NCBI GenBank assembly: GCA_030684755.1 | Contig: JAUXXN010000266.1 | Coordinates: forward strand, 1 to 19,808 | DNA length: 19,808 nucleotides | Direction: 5' to 3' | From: Hydrogenophaga sp. | GTDB lineage: Bacteria; Pseudomonadota; Gammaproteobacteria; Burkholderiales; Burkholderiaceae_C | Shown here: in pieces, positions 8,402 through 17,799 of the stretch | Numbering within the stretch: position 1 is the stretch's first letter | How the letters are laid out: every line of letters starts with the position of its first letter | Position numbers and translations under genes: made by a program | Notes under the pieces: model-generated | Told to the model about the DNA's origin: nothing | Seen by the model: only the letters and a program-made list of their open reading frames with translations | Databases searched by the model: none

Positions 8402-10759
8402 TCATTCGTTGCGCCCAGGCACCAAAATGTCGCGCTGGCCGCTGGATGTGAGCGCGCTCACCAGGCCGGCGTTTTCCATGTCTTCGAGCAGACGAGCCGC
8501 CCGGTTGTAGCCAATCTTCAGCTTGCGCTGTACGTAAGAGATACTGGCCTTGCGGTCCTTCAGGACAATTTCAACCGCCTGGTCGTAGAGCGCGTCTTTT
8601 TCACCGCCGCCCTCGCCGCCTTCGCCAGATGCATCAGACCCATCGCCCTCACCGGCCGCCTCCAACACACCATCGATGTAATTGGGCTCTCCGCCCTGCT
8701 GTTTCAGGTAAGCCACCACGCGATGCACCTCGTCGTCGCTCACAAAAGCGCCGTGCACCCGGATCGGAAAACCGGTGCCTGACGGCATGTAAAGCATGTC
8801 GCCCATGCCCAACAAACTCTCAGCACCCATCTGGTCCAAAATGGTGCGGCTGTCAATTTTGCTGCTGACCTGAAACGACAGGCGTGTGGGAATGTTCGCC
8901 TTGATCAAGCCGGTGATCACGTCCACGCTGGGACGCTGGGTAGCCAATATCAGGTGGATGCCAGCCGCGCGCGCCTTTTGCGCCAAGCGGGCAATCAGCT
9001 CCTCAATTTTCTTGCCCACCACCATCATCAGGTCGGCCAACTCGTCGATCACCACCACGATGTAGGGCAGGCGCTCCAGCGGCTCTGGTTGATCGGGCGT
9101 GAGGCTGAACGGGTTGCCAATGATCTCACCGCGGGCCTTGGCTTCGTCAAGCTTGGCGTTGTAGCCCGCCAGGTTGCGCACACCCATCTTGCTCATGAGC
9201 TTGTAGCGCTTCTCCATTTCGGCCACACACCAATTCAGGCCGTTGGCGGCGTGCTTCATGTCGGTGACCACAGGCGCCAGCAAGTGCGGAATGCCCTCGT
9301 AAACGCTCATCTCCAGCATCTTCGGGTCGATCAGCAGCAGACGCACGTCCTTGGCGTCGGCTTTGTACAGCAACGACAAAATCATGGCATTGATACCCAC
9401 CGACTTGCCCGAACCCGTGGTGCCCGCCACCAGGCAGTGCGGCATCTTGGCCAGATCGGCCACGATGGGCTGGCCACCAATGTCTTTGCCCAGTCCCATG
9501 GTCAGCATCGACTTGGCATCGTTGTACACCGCCGAGCCCAGAATTTCGCTGAGCTTGATCATCTGCCGCTTGGCATTGGGCAACTCCAGTGCCATCAGGT
9601 TCTTGCCAGGAATGGTCTCGATCACACGGATCGACACCAGCGACAACGAACGCGCCAGGTCACGCCCCAGATTCACGATTTGCGACCCCTTCACGCCGGT
9701 GGCGGGCTCGATCTCATACCGCGTGATCACAGGGCCGGGCGCTGCAGCCACCACGCGCACCTCCACACCAAAATCCTTGAGCTTTTTCTCAATCAGGCGA
9801 CTGGTCATCTCCAGCGTCTGACTGTCCACACCGGGTTGGTTCAGCGGTGCACTGTCCAACAAGTCAACCTGCGGCAATTTGCTGTCGGTGATTTCATGGA
9901 ACAGCGGCTTTTGCCGCTCTTTGGCAACTCGCTCACTCTTGGGCACGTTGACCATTGTGGGTTCAACCACAACAGGTGCGGGGTGAAGCTCCTCAATCTC
10001 CACCCGCTCGACCTTCACCACCTTTTCACGTTCGCGGGCGGCCCGCTCACCAATGCGGTGGTCTTCCACCGCCTCGCGCTTCTCGCGTCTTGATGCAAAC
10101 CAGCCATCAAGCTCAGATCCGACCCGCTCAGCCCAGTGACCCCAAGAAAATCGAAACACCCGAGGCAAACACAGCACAAGCAAAGCAAGCATGACCAGCG
10201 CCGAACCGGTAAACCCAAGCCAGCGCGTCGCCAGAGGCCCCAGCGTGTGGCCGATCACGCCCCCAGCATGGCCCGGTAGCACATGCTCCAAACGGTACAT
10301 ACGGGTCCACTCCAGCACAGCGCTTGAAGCGAGCAGCACCACCAAGCCTATCCAGAAAACGTTTCTGCGGCTCCAGAGTTGGCCCCAGCGGGTAACCAAA
10401 ATCTCAGCAGAGCCCTCATCGCTCCCTTCGTCACCCTGTTGCCCCCGAATCCACCGAGCCAAAGTGGCCAACCAGGCCCGCAAACCGGCAAGAAAACACC
10501 ACCACACCGAGAAACCTAGCAAGTAATAGCTGCCATCGGCCAGCAACGCCCCAAAACGCCCACCCCAATTGTCCACCTCCAACTGCGTTCCGGTGGTGCT
10601 CCATGCCGGATCGGCGAGCGAATGGCTGGACAGCGCTAAGAGCCAAAAGGCCAGCGCGGCAGCGCCAAGCACCAATCCAATTTCCTGGGCAAAACGAGCC
10701 ACCCCCACCGGTGCAGCGCTGGCACGGTCGGCGTTGAGTGTGTTCAATGAAAAGGTCAT
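8402..10759 (-). CDS. ftsK: DNA translocase FtsK
   Basis: Septum-anchored DNA pump that clears and aligns chromosome termini for XerCD recombination. It has 785 residues from the ATG at 10759. Four membrane helices lie within about residues 25-200. A short charged linker (about 215-300) replaces the very long one of E. coli FtsK. The motor has Walker A GTTGSGKS (about 446-453), a conserved [20 protein letters not shown] block, and Walker [13 protein letters not shown] (about 568-579). An acidic Gly/Ser spacer (about 700-721) leads to the C-terminal gamma winged helix ([20 protein letters not shown]), which reads KOPS sequences. A TTG three codons upstream is an alternative start. AGGAAG is 12 bp from the ATG but only 3 bp from the TTG, so the start is not settled. 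First gene of ftsK-lolA-rarA. Confidence 0.97.
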   Translation of the reverse strand: MTFSLNTLNADRASAAPVGVARFAQEIGLVLGAAALAFWLLALSSHSLADPAWSTTGTQLEVDNWGGRFGALLADGSYYLLGFSVWWCFLAGLRAWLATLARWIRGQQGDEGSDEGSAEILVTRWGQLWSRRNVFWIGLVVLLASSAVLEWTRMYRLEHVLPGHAGGVIGHTLGPLATRWLGFTGSALVMLALLVLCLPRVFRFSWGHWAERVGSELDGWFASRREKREAVEDHRIGERAAREREKVVKVERVEIEELHPAPVVVEPTMVNVPKSERVAKERQKPLFHEITDSKLPQVDLLDSAPLNQPGVDSQTLEMTSRLIEKKLKDFGVEVRVVAAAPGPVITRYEIEPATGVKGSQIVNLGRDLARSLSLVSIRVIETIPGKNLMALELPNAKRQMIKLSEILGSAVYNDAKSMLTMGLGKDIGGQPIVADLAKMPHCLVAGTTGSGKSVGINAMILSLLYKADAKDVRLLLIDPKMLEMSVYEGIPHLLAPVVTDMKHAANGLNWCVAEMEKRYKLMSKMGVRNLAGYNAKLDEAKARGEIIGNPFSLTPDQPEPLERLPYIVVVIDELADLMMVVGKKIEELIARLAQKARAAGIHLILATQRPSVDVITGLIKANIPTRLSFQVSSKIDSRTILDQMGAESLLGMGDMLYMPSGTGFPIRVHGAFVSDDEVHRVVAYLKQQGGEPNYIDGVLEAAGEGDGSDASGEGGEGGGEKDALYDQAVEIVLKDRKASISYVQRKLKIGYNRAARLLEDMENAGLVSALTSSGQRDILVPGRNE

Positions 10760-10761
10760 AA

Positions 10762-10782
10762 GCTTCAAGGTCTTCCTGAAGC
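10762..10782 (-). promoter_or_regulatory. Small hairpin presenting the ftsK ribosome-binding site
   Basis: On the minus strand GCTTCA (10782-10777) and TGAAGC (10767-10762) are perfect inverted repeats. The loop between them carries most of the AGGAAG ribosome-binding sequence, and the start codon follows at once. The rest of 10783-10849 has no gene and no clear terminator. Confidence 0.35.
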
Positions 10783-10849
10783 AAGCTTAACCCAAGGCTT
10801 TGGCCCTTCTCTGGGAGGCTGTGGAAGACGGGGTGTTCCGTCCAAAAGT

Positions 10850-11524
10850 TCAACCGAGCATGTTCAGGCCGTTCTTGATGATTGTGCTGCCGTCTTCGGC
10901 CACCTCAATGAATCCGCGATCTTCCAAGTCTTTCATGACACGGCTGACCATTTCACGCGAAGCACCGATCATCTTGGCCACATCTTGGCGCGAAACGCGG
11001 TCGCGGATCGTCAACTGCCCGTCCTTACCTGGCTGCGCAAACTCCAGCAAGGCGCGCGCCACCCGACCGTACACATCCATCAGCGCCAGCGATTCGATCT
11101 TGCGGTCGGCATGTCGCAAGCGCTGAACCAAGCCTCTCATCACCGCATACGCCATTGATGAGTTCTCGGGCAGACAACGGGCGAACTCGGGACGTCCCAA
11201 GATCAACACATCGGTCTGCACCTCAGCACGCTCCGTGGCCGAGTGCGGCAGGTTGTCAATCAGGCTCATCTCACCCACATAGTCGCCTGGATTCATCGTG
11301 GCCAAAATAACCTCTCGACCACGGACGTCGGTGGTCAGTACGCGTGCGCGCCCTGTCAACACAATCGCCAAGAAGTTGGACTTTTTATCCTGTTCAACGA
11401 TGCATTCACCGCGCTTGAAACGGCGCTTGATCACGGCCGCTGCCACAGATTCTGCCTGTGCCTGGGTGAGGGTTGAAAACAAGGGAACCCGGCGGATCAA
11501 GTCCAGATTGGAGAGAATGGACAT
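10850..11524 (-). CDS. Crp/Fnr-family transcriptional regulator
   Basis: A 224-residue one-component regulator. An N-terminal cyclic-nucleotide-binding fold covers about residues 12-130, then comes a dimerisation helix and a C-terminal winged helix with the recognition motif SRQDVAKMIGASREMVSRVM (178-197). The phosphate-binding cassette reads GEMSLIDNLPHSA (84-96): the position normally Arg in cAMP-binding members is His94. The N-terminal Cys cluster of Fnr is absent, and only two scattered Cys are seen. So neither cAMP nor a 4Fe-4S sensor role is supported, and the ligand is unknown. The start is fixed by AGAGGAA about 8 bp upstream of the ATG. It is divergent from trxB, which suggests a redox or growth-state role, but its targets cannot be read from here. 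Confidence 0.93.
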   Translation of the reverse strand: MSILSNLDLIRRVPLFSTLTQAQAESVAAAVIKRRFKRGECIVEQDKKSNFLAIVLTGRARVLTTDVRGREVILATMNPGDYVGEMSLIDNLPHSATERAEVQTDVLILGRPEFARCLPENSSMAYAVMRGLVQRLRHADRKIESLALMDVYGRVARALLEFAQPGKDGQLTIRDRVSRQDVAKMIGASREMVSRVMKDLEDRGFIEVAEDGSTIIKNGLNMLG

Positions 11525-12633
<1,109 letters not shown>

Positions 12634-12846
12634 GAACGCGTCTGGGGCGACTCCCGACCCAAGGCTATAATTCAAGGCTTTGCTGCAATTTCCCAGATGT
12701 TGGGCTTTCGCTTAGCTCTGTGCAGCAAGATTCGGGTTACCGCCACCCTATTCTGGCGAGGTGAGGCTGGTATGCCAGACACGGCTTGTTGCTGTACAGC
12801 GCAGGTCCACGGCAAACAGCTGTTAGAAAATGATCGGAGTGTCCTT
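12634..12846 (+). promoter_or_regulatory. rpmB promoter and long 5' leader
   Basis: A perfect TATAAT stands at 12666-12671, with only a weak -35 (TGGGGC, 12643-12648, 17 bp away). Transcription would begin near 12678, leaving a leader of about 170 nt. It holds three short self-complementary stretches: CTGG-TATG-CCAG (12767-12778), GCTGTACAGC (12791-12800) and AACAGCTGTT (12815-12824). From an ATG at 12697 the rpmB frame is stop-free through the leader, but the encoded residues do not look like L28. Confidence 0.55.
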
Positions 12847-13080
12847 ATGGCACGCGTCTGCGAAGTAACGGGCAAGAAGCCCATGGTTGGGAACAATGTT
12901 TCCCACGCCAACAACAAAACCAAGCGCAGGTTCCTGCCGAACCTGCAATACCGCCGTTTCTGGGTTGAGAGCGAAAACCGTTGGGTGCGTCTTCGCGTTT
13001 CCGGCGCTGCTTTGCGCCTGATCGACAAAAACGGTATTGATGCCGTGCTCGCAGACCTGCGCGCACGCGGCCAAGCTTAA
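12847..13080 (+). CDS. rpmB: 50S ribosomal protein L28
   Basis: Small basic protein of the large ribosomal subunit, 77 residues against 78 in E. coli. The N terminus [17 protein letters not shown] and the following [17 protein letters not shown] are family hallmarks. It carries one Cys only, so it is the zinc-free type. The start is the ATG with GGAG 7 bp upstream. The longer in-frame opening to 12697 adds 50 residues not seen in any L28 I know and is rejected. It is followed after 12 bp by rpmG, the usual partner. Confidence 0.97.
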   Translation: MARVCEVTGKKPMVGNNVSHANNKTKRRFLPNLQYRRFWVESENRWVRLRVSGAALRLIDKNGIDAVLADLRARGQA

Positions 13081-13092
13081 GGAGCACACAAC

Positions 13093-13263
13093 ATGGCAAC
13101 CAAAGGCGGACGCGAAAAAATCAAGCTGGAATCCACTGCGGGTACCGGCCACTTCTACACCACCACCAAAAACAAAAAGACCACGCCCGAGAAAATGTTG
13201 ATCAAAAAGTTTGATCCAAAAGCTCGCAAGCACGTGAACTACAAAGAAATCAAGCTGAAGTAA
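13093..13263 (+). CDS. rpmG: 50S ribosomal protein L33
   Basis: A 56-codon gene translated directly from the sequence: it begins [20 protein letters not shown] and ends NYKEIKLK. It contains no Cys, so it is the zinc-independent form of L33. It is close to the 55 residues of E. coli L33. A GGAG lies 8 bp before the ATG, right behind the rpmB stop. It is the second and last gene of the rpmBG operon and is ended by the terminator at 13284-13315. Confidence 0.97.
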   Translation: MATKGGREKIKLESTAGTGHFYTTTKNKKTTPEKMLIKKFDPKARKHVNYKEIKLK

Positions 13264-13283
13264 TTCAGCCCGATCGCTCCAAC

Positions 13284-13315
13284 AAAAAAGCCGCTGTGAA
13301 AACAGCGGCTTTTTT
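13284..13315. terminator. Bidirectional intrinsic terminator after rpmG
   Basis: GCCGCTGT (13290-13297), a GAAA tetraloop and ACAGCGGC (13302-13309) form a perfect 8-bp stem. It is flanked by six A on the left and six T on the right, so it can work on either strand. It lies between convergent rpmG and the desaturase gene. Confidence 0.93.
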
Positions 13316-13344
13316 GTTGTCTGCACCAACTCAAACTACAAGAG

Positions 13345-13369
13345 AAAAACGCGCCGCTGAAGCAGCGCG
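13345..13369 (-). terminator. Intrinsic terminator of the desaturase gene
   Basis: On the minus strand CGCGCTG (13369-13363) pairs with CGGCGCG (13356-13350), with one T-G wobble and a 6-nt loop. Five T follow at 13349-13345. It begins 15 bp after the desaturase stop codon. Confidence 0.65.
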
Positions 13370-13383
13370 GGTGCAAGGGAAAG

Positions 13384-14598
13384 TCAGGCGCGGGCGGAAC
13401 GCAGCTGGATCGAGAATTCGCGCAGGGCTGCAATACCGCTCTCCTCGGCACGGCGGCACCAAGCTTGCAGGTCAGCCGCCAGTTGCTCGCGGGAATGTGA
13501 GGTGTTGAGCCAGATTTGGCGCAACTCTTCGCGCATGACCACCATTTTGTCCAAAACCGGGTAAGCGGCGCGGGCTTGGCTCAGCTGCGCAATGGCGGCG
13601 GCGGGCACTTTGTCGGCATCGCGATGCAGCCAGCGGCTGGCGGTCTTGAGCACGTTGGCGTCCACTTTGGGTGTGGCCGCCTCGTGTTGGAAGACATCAC
13701 GCATTTTGCGGGCGTAACCAGCCATGACTTCGTAGCGGTTGGCAATGATGGCTTCCAGGGTTTTTTCGTCGGCCACGGGCTTAACTTCACCGTAAGCCAT
13801 TTTGGGTGGCGTCTTTTTCACGGTGGCCAAGCCCACCATCTGCATCATGCGGATGTACATCCAACCAATGTCAAACTCATAGGGCTTCACCGACAGCTTG
13901 GCTGAAGTGGGATAAGTGTGGTGGTTGTTGTGCAGTTCTTCGCCGCCAATCAAAATGCCCCAAGGCGACACATTGGTGCTGGCGTCGGTAGCTTCAAAGT
14001 TGCGGTAGCCCCAATAGTGAGCAGCTCCGTTGATGATGCCGGCGGCGGTGATGGGAATCCAGGCCATTTGCACCGCCCAGACTGTCAGGCCAGCGGCGCC
14101 GAACAGGGCCACGTTGATGATCAACATCAGCCCCACACCCTCCCAGGAGTAGCGCGTATACAGATTGCGCTCGATCCAGTCGTCGGGGGTGCCATGGCCA
14201 TAACGGGCCATGGTTTCTTTGTTTTTGGATTCGGCTCGGTACAGTTCGGCGCCTTCAAACAGCACTTTTTTGATGCCGTAGACGTGTGGGCTGTGCGGAT
14301 CTTCGGCCTGCTCGCATTTGGCGTGGTGTTTGCGGTGAATGGCCGCCCACTCTTTGGTGACTTGGCCCGTCGTCAGCCAGAGCCAAAACCGGAAGAAATG
14401 CGAGGCGATGGGGTGCAGATCCAGCGAACGGTGCGCTTGGTGGCGGTGCAAGTAGATGGTGACGCTGGCGATGGTGATGTGCGTGAACACCAAGGTCACC
14501 AGAAAAATCTGCCAACCACTGGCCTCGGTTACTCCGTGGGCCAACTGCTGAATCACACCGTCCCACAGCGTAGAGAAAAATCCGGAATCGGTAAACAT
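13384..14598 (-). CDS. Fatty-acid desaturase with long C-terminal extension
   Basis: Membrane di-iron desaturase of the acyl-CoA/acyl-lipid delta-9 type, introducing a double bond into fatty acyl chains. The three His boxes are HRHQAH (51-56), HRKHH (88-92) and HNNHH (223-227), with hydrophobic segments around 30-50, 60-80 and 155-195. The core ends near residue 265, close to the size of short bacterial desaturases. About 138 further residues follow: a soluble, helical, Arg/Ala-rich tail with AWCRRAEESGIAALREF (389-ish) near the end. That end resembles the C-terminal helices of ISL3-type transposases from memory, which is inference only. The ribosome-binding site AGGA is 7 bp before the ATG. 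It is transcribed alone, from the promoter at 14680-14708 to the terminator at 13345-13369. Confidence 0.92.
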   Translation of the reverse strand: MFTDSGFFSTLWDGVIQQLAHGVTEASGWQIFLVTLVFTHITIASVTIYLHRHQAHRSLDLHPIASHFFRFWLWLTTGQVTKEWAAIHRKHHAKCEQAEDPHSPHVYGIKKVLFEGAELYRAESKNKETMARYGHGTPDDWIERNLYTRYSWEGVGLMLIINVALFGAAGLTVWAVQMAWIPITAAGIINGAAHYWGYRNFEATDASTNVSPWGILIGGEELHNNHHTYPTSAKLSVKPYEFDIGWMYIRMMQMVGLATVKKTPPKMAYGEVKPVADEKTLEAIIANRYEVMAGYARKMRDVFQHEAATPKVDANVLKTASRWLHRDADKVPAAAIAQLSQARAAYPVLDKMVVMREELRQIWLNTSHSREQLAADLQAWCRRAEESGIAALREFSIQLRSARA

Positions 14599-14679
14599 GG
14601 ATGTCCTAAATGGCCGCCCAACAGCGGCGAAAACTTGGCGATTAGATCCTCAGGCGGGGGCACGCCAAAAAGGTATTGG

Positions 14680-14708
14680 ATTTTAATGCTGGGGGTTCAA
14701 AACACCAA
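14680..14708 (-). promoter_or_regulatory. Candidate sigma-70 promoter of the desaturase gene
   Basis: TTGGTG (14708-14703), a 17-bp gap and TAAAAT (14685-14680) on the minus strand. This predicts a leader of about 75 nt. The 168-bp gap 14599-14766 holds nothing else I can support beyond a short CTGAT/ATCAG hairpin near the methyltransferase stop. Confidence 0.5.
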
Positions 14709-14766
14709 ATCTTGCTTGCATCGGCGCGCATCGGTTCTGATCAACATCAGTCTTTTATGGATTTTT

Positions 14767-16035
14767 TCAAGTCTTCTTGCGCCAGACAGCCGCAAAAAAG
14801 CCGTCTGTTGCATGCCGATGTGGCCACAAACGCAACATTTCGCCCGCATCACCAAGACACAGCGATGACGCCTGGGGCACTTGGGCCAGTTCCAGTAAAC
14901 CAGCCACCGGCACCGCCTCAAAGTCGGCATGGGCGGCGCCAAAGGCTTGCGCCACCGCCTCGTTTTCTGCGGGCAACAGGCTGCACGTGGCGTAAACCAA
15001 ACGCCCACCGGGTTTCAGCAGGCGCGCTGCGCTGTGCAATATGGCTTGCTGCAAGGCGGCTTGGGCAGCCACGGTGTCGGGGTTTTGGCGCCATTTCAGG
15101 TCGGGACTGCGGCGCAGCGTGCCCAAGCCAGAGCACGGTGCGTCCACCAGCACGCGGTCAATCTTGCCGGCCAGGCGTTTGATGCGGTCGTCGCGCTCGT
15201 GCGCAATAGCCACCGGATGCACGTTGGACAGGCCGCTGCGCGCCAGCCGAGGTTTCAGGGCATCCAGTCGGTGACCGGACGTGTCAAACGCATACAGGCG
15301 CCCGCTGTTGCGCATGGCCGCACCAATGGCCAGCGTTTTGCCACCTGCACCGGCGCAAAAATCCACCACCATCTCCCCGCGCTTGGCGTCGAGCAGCAGA
15401 GCCAGCAGTTGCGAACCCTCATCTTGCACTTCCACGTCGCCCTGCACAAAAGCGGGCAGTTTGGCCAACGACGGCTTGCCCTGCAAGCGGATGCCCATGG
15501 GGGAATACGGTGTGGGCTCGCAGGCCAGACCCGCTTGGCGCAGCTCGGCCAGCACCCCTTCGCGCTTTTTCTTAAGCACATTCACGCGCAAATCCAGCGG
15601 CGCGGGCTGGTTCAGGCTGGCCACCAAGGCATCAAACTCGGCGCCTACCTGCTCGCGCAGGGCGCTGGCCAGCCATTCGGGCAGGTTGTGGCGGTGGGGT
15701 GCCATGAGGTCTGCGTCGGTCACGGCGTCGCAGTGGTCCAGCCAGTTCTTTTCCACATCGGTGAGCGCACTTTTGAGAAAGTCGCGGTCGCCCGGAAAAC
15801 CCAAAATCGCTAGGCGGCGCCATTTGGAACCACTGCCCGAGCGAGCCAGCCACTCGAACTTCAATTTTTCGCGCAGGGTGGCGTAAACCGTGTCAGACAA
15901 GGTGGCCCGCTCACGGGGCCCAAGCGATCGGTGCTCACGAAAGTAGCGAGACACCACCCCGTCGGTGGGGTGCTCAAATTTGTAGACAAGTTCAATCAGG
16001 TTGGTGCATTCGTCGAGTAGGGCTTTTGGGTGCAT
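14767..16035 (-). CDS. RsmB/NOP-family RNA (cytosine-C5)-methyltransferase
   Basis: SAM-dependent methyltransferase that makes 5-methylcytosine in RNA, most likely rRNA. It has 422 residues from the ATG at 16035. The N-terminal helical part (1-140) occupies the place of the NusB-like domain of RsmB. The catalytic core shows VQDEGSQL (203-210), SAM-binding DFCAGAGGKT (225-234), DAPCSG with the helper Cys301 (298-303) and ATCSL with the nucleophile Cys351 (349-353). The reading frame stays open upstream through the whole antisense of prfC, but MHPKALLDE is the family-like start and sits right behind a GATAAT box. There is no fmt neighbour, which often accompanies true rsmB, so it may be a paralogue with another rRNA target and I give no symbol. 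Confidence 0.93.
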   Translation of the reverse strand: MHPKALLDECTNLIELVYKFEHPTDGVVSRYFREHRSLGPRERATLSDTVYATLREKLKFEWLARSGSGSKWRRLAILGFPGDRDFLKSALTDVEKNWLDHCDAVTDADLMAPHRHNLPEWLASALREQVGAEFDALVASLNQPAPLDLRVNVLKKKREGVLAELRQAGLACEPTPYSPMGIRLQGKPSLAKLPAFVQGDVEVQDEGSQLLALLLDAKRGEMVVDFCAGAGGKTLAIGAAMRNSGRLYAFDTSGHRLDALKPRLARSGLSNVHPVAIAHERDDRIKRLAGKIDRVLVDAPCSGLGTLRRSPDLKWRQNPDTVAAQAALQQAILHSAARLLKPGGRLVYATCSLLPAENEAVAQAFGAAHADFEAVPVAGLLELAQVPQASSLCLGDAGEMLRLWPHRHATDGFFAAVWRKKT

Positions 16036-16080
16036 CTTTGAATTATCCCCCGGCGCAGGGGGAGGGGATAATCCCGGCCC
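16036..16080. promoter_or_regulatory. Symmetric divergent promoter/operator between the methyltransferase gene and prfC
   Basis: The whole 45-bp gap is organised around a perfect inverted repeat, ATTATCCCC (16042-16050) and GGGGATAAT (16064-16072), separated by 13 bp. Each arm contains GATAAT read toward its own gene. It is 6 nt from the methyltransferase ATG on the minus strand and 8 nt from the prfC ATG on the plus strand. At that distance transcription would start at or next to the ATG. No good -35 is seen on either side. For prfC a GGAGGGG at 16061-16067 lies 13 bp from the ATG, too far for a normal ribosome-binding site. Confidence 0.55.
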
Positions 16081-17700
16081 ATGTCTGAACTCTCCAACCA
16101 AGTGCGCCGCCGGCGCACATTCGCCATCATTTCCCACCCCGACGCGGGCAAAACCACGCTGACCGAGAAGCTGCTGCTGTTCTCGGGCGCCATCAACATC
16201 GCCGGATCGGTGAAAGCGCGCAAGGCGGCGCGCCACGCCACCAGCGACTGGATGGAGATTGAAAAGCAGCGCGGCATCTCGGTCGCTTCGTCGGTGATGC
16301 AGATGGAATACCGCGACTGCGTCATCAACCTGCTCGACACCCCCGGCCACCAGGACTTTTCGGAAGACACCTACCGCGTGCTCACCGCCGTCGATGCGGC
16401 GCTGATGGTGATCGACGCCGGCAACGGCGTGGAGCCCCAAACCCGGCGCTTGTTGCAGGTATGCAGGGCGCGCAACACGCCCATTCTGACCTTCGTCAAC
16501 AAGATGGACCGCGAGGTGCAAGCCCCGCTGGACCTGATGGACGAGATTGAGCGCGAACTGGGCATGACGGTGGTGCCGTTCACCTGGCCCGTGGGCATGG
16601 GCAAAACCTTTCGCGGCGTGTTTGACCGCCGCACCGACCAGATGCGCGTGTTCGCTGCGGGAGAAGACCGGCGCGGTGGCGACGAAGACGTGCTGAGCGG
16701 GCTGCACAACCCCGAGAGCGTGAAGCGCTTTGGTGCGGAATTTGAGCAGGCCCGGGACGAGTTGGAACTGGTCGAAGGCGCATCGCCCGCGTTTGACGAG
16801 GCCGAATTTTTGGCTGGACGCCAAACGCCCATGCTGTTTGGCTCGGCGGTCAACAACTTCGGCGTGCGCGAGGTGCTGGACGCATTGGTGGACTTGGCGC
16901 CCCCGCCCGGCGACCGCCCGGCCATTCAGCGCGTGGTGCACCCGGACGAGCCCAAATTCACCGGCGTGGTGTTCAAGATCCAAGCCAACATGGACCCCGC
17001 CCACCGGGACCGCATTGCGTTTGTGCGCGTGGCCAGCGGCCACTTTGAGCGCGGCATGAAGCTGCGCGTGGTGCGCAGCGGCAAAGACCTGCGCCCCAAC
17101 ACGGTGGTGAGCTTTCTGAGCCAGCGCCGCGAGCTGCTGGACGAAGCCTTTGCGGGCGACATCATCGGCATCCCGAACCACGGCGTGCTGCAACTGGGCG
17201 ACACCCTGACCGAGGGCGAGAGCTTGCAGTTCACCGGCCTGCCCTTTTTCGCGCCGGAAATCATCCGCAGCGTGGAAGTGGCCGACCCGCTGCGCAGCAA
17301 GCAGTTGCGCGCCGGTTTGACGCAGTTGGGCGAAGAAGGCGCCATTCAGGTGTTTCGCCCGGTGGCGGGATCGGTTTTGCTGCTGGGCGCCGTGGGCCAG
17401 CTGCAGTTTGAGGTGGTGGCGCACCGGCTGGAGCACGAATACGGCGTGAAAGCCCGCATCATGGGCAGCCCCTACCAGGTGGCGCGCTGGGTGACTTGCG
17501 CGCCCGAAGACGGCGGCGAGGTGGAGTTGAAGAAATTCATCGACGCCAACAGCCACCGCGTGGCGCTGGACGCCGTGGACGCACCCACCTTGCTGGTGGA
17601 CCACGCAGCCACGCTTCGGGCGGTGGAAGCGAATTGGCCCAAGATCAAATTCCACGCGATGCGCGAGCACGCGGGCTTGGTGTTTCACAAATCTATGTAA
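16081..17700 (+). CDS. prfC: Peptide chain release factor 3
   Basis: GTPase that recycles RF1 and RF2 from the ribosome after termination. It has 539 residues, slightly above the 529 of E. coli. G motifs: G1 SHPDAGKTT (18-26), G2 RGISV (64-68), G3 DTPGH (86-90) and G4 NKMD (140-143). Domains II and III follow, with the FFAPEIIRSVEVADPLRSKQ block typical of RF3 rather than EF-G. The protein ends MREHAGLVFHKSM. The first ATG after the 45-bp promoter gap is the only family-like start. The base composition looks more GC-rich than its neighbours by eye. It is convergent with purN across 99 bp. Confidence 0.97.
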   Translation: MSELSNQVRRRRTFAIISHPDAGKTTLTEKLLLFSGAINIAGSVKARKAARHATSDWMEIEKQRGISVASSVMQMEYRDCVINLLDTPGHQDFSEDTYRVLTAVDAALMVIDAGNGVEPQTRRLLQVCRARNTPILTFVNKMDREVQAPLDLMDEIERELGMTVVPFTWPVGMGKTFRGVFDRRTDQMRVFAAGEDRRGGDEDVLSGLHNPESVKRFGAEFEQARDELELVEGASPAFDEAEFLAGRQTPMLFGSAVNNFGVREVLDALVDLAPPPGDRPAIQRVVHPDEPKFTGVVFKIQANMDPAHRDRIAFVRVASGHFERGMKLRVVRSGKDLRPNTVVSFLSQRRELLDEAFAGDIIGIPNHGVLQLGDTLTEGESLQFTGLPFFAPEIIRSVEVADPLRSKQLRAGLTQLGEEGAIQVFRPVAGSVLLLGAVGQLQFEVVAHRLEHEYGVKARIMGSPYQVARWVTCAPEDGGEVELKKFIDANSHRVALDAVDAPTLLVDHAATLRAVEANWPKIKFHAMREHAGLVFHKSM

Positions 17701-17735
17701 TCCCCCGCCGCCCGTCACCCCATAGGGCCCTTCAA

Positions 17736-17762
17736 GCGGCACGGCGAAGCCGGTTGCGCCGC
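17736..17762. terminator. GC-rich hairpin between prfC and purN
   Basis: GCGGC (17736-17740) pairs with GCCGC (17758-17762), and CGGC (17742-17745) with GCCG (17749-17752) around a GAA loop. There is no T run on either strand, so factor-independent termination is doubtful. The remainder of 17701-17799 shows no gene. Confidence 0.35.
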
Positions 17763-17799
17763 ATGCTGGATTGACGCCCCGTCGTTGGCGTGCGGTAAA

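Noticed and set aside
8954..10093. 379-codon plus-strand open frame antisense to ftsK
   Set aside because: Antisense shadow of a strongly conserved gene, rich in His and Gln, with no domain.
12697..12846. 50-residue N-terminal extension of L28
   Set aside because: The canonical L28 start has its own ribosome-binding site, and the extension has no resemblance to L28.
16036..17742. Upstream extension of the methyltransferase frame, open through the antisense of all of prfC (569 extra codons)
   Set aside because: The extension is low-complexity antisense of prfC. The family-like N terminus begins at the ATG at 16035.
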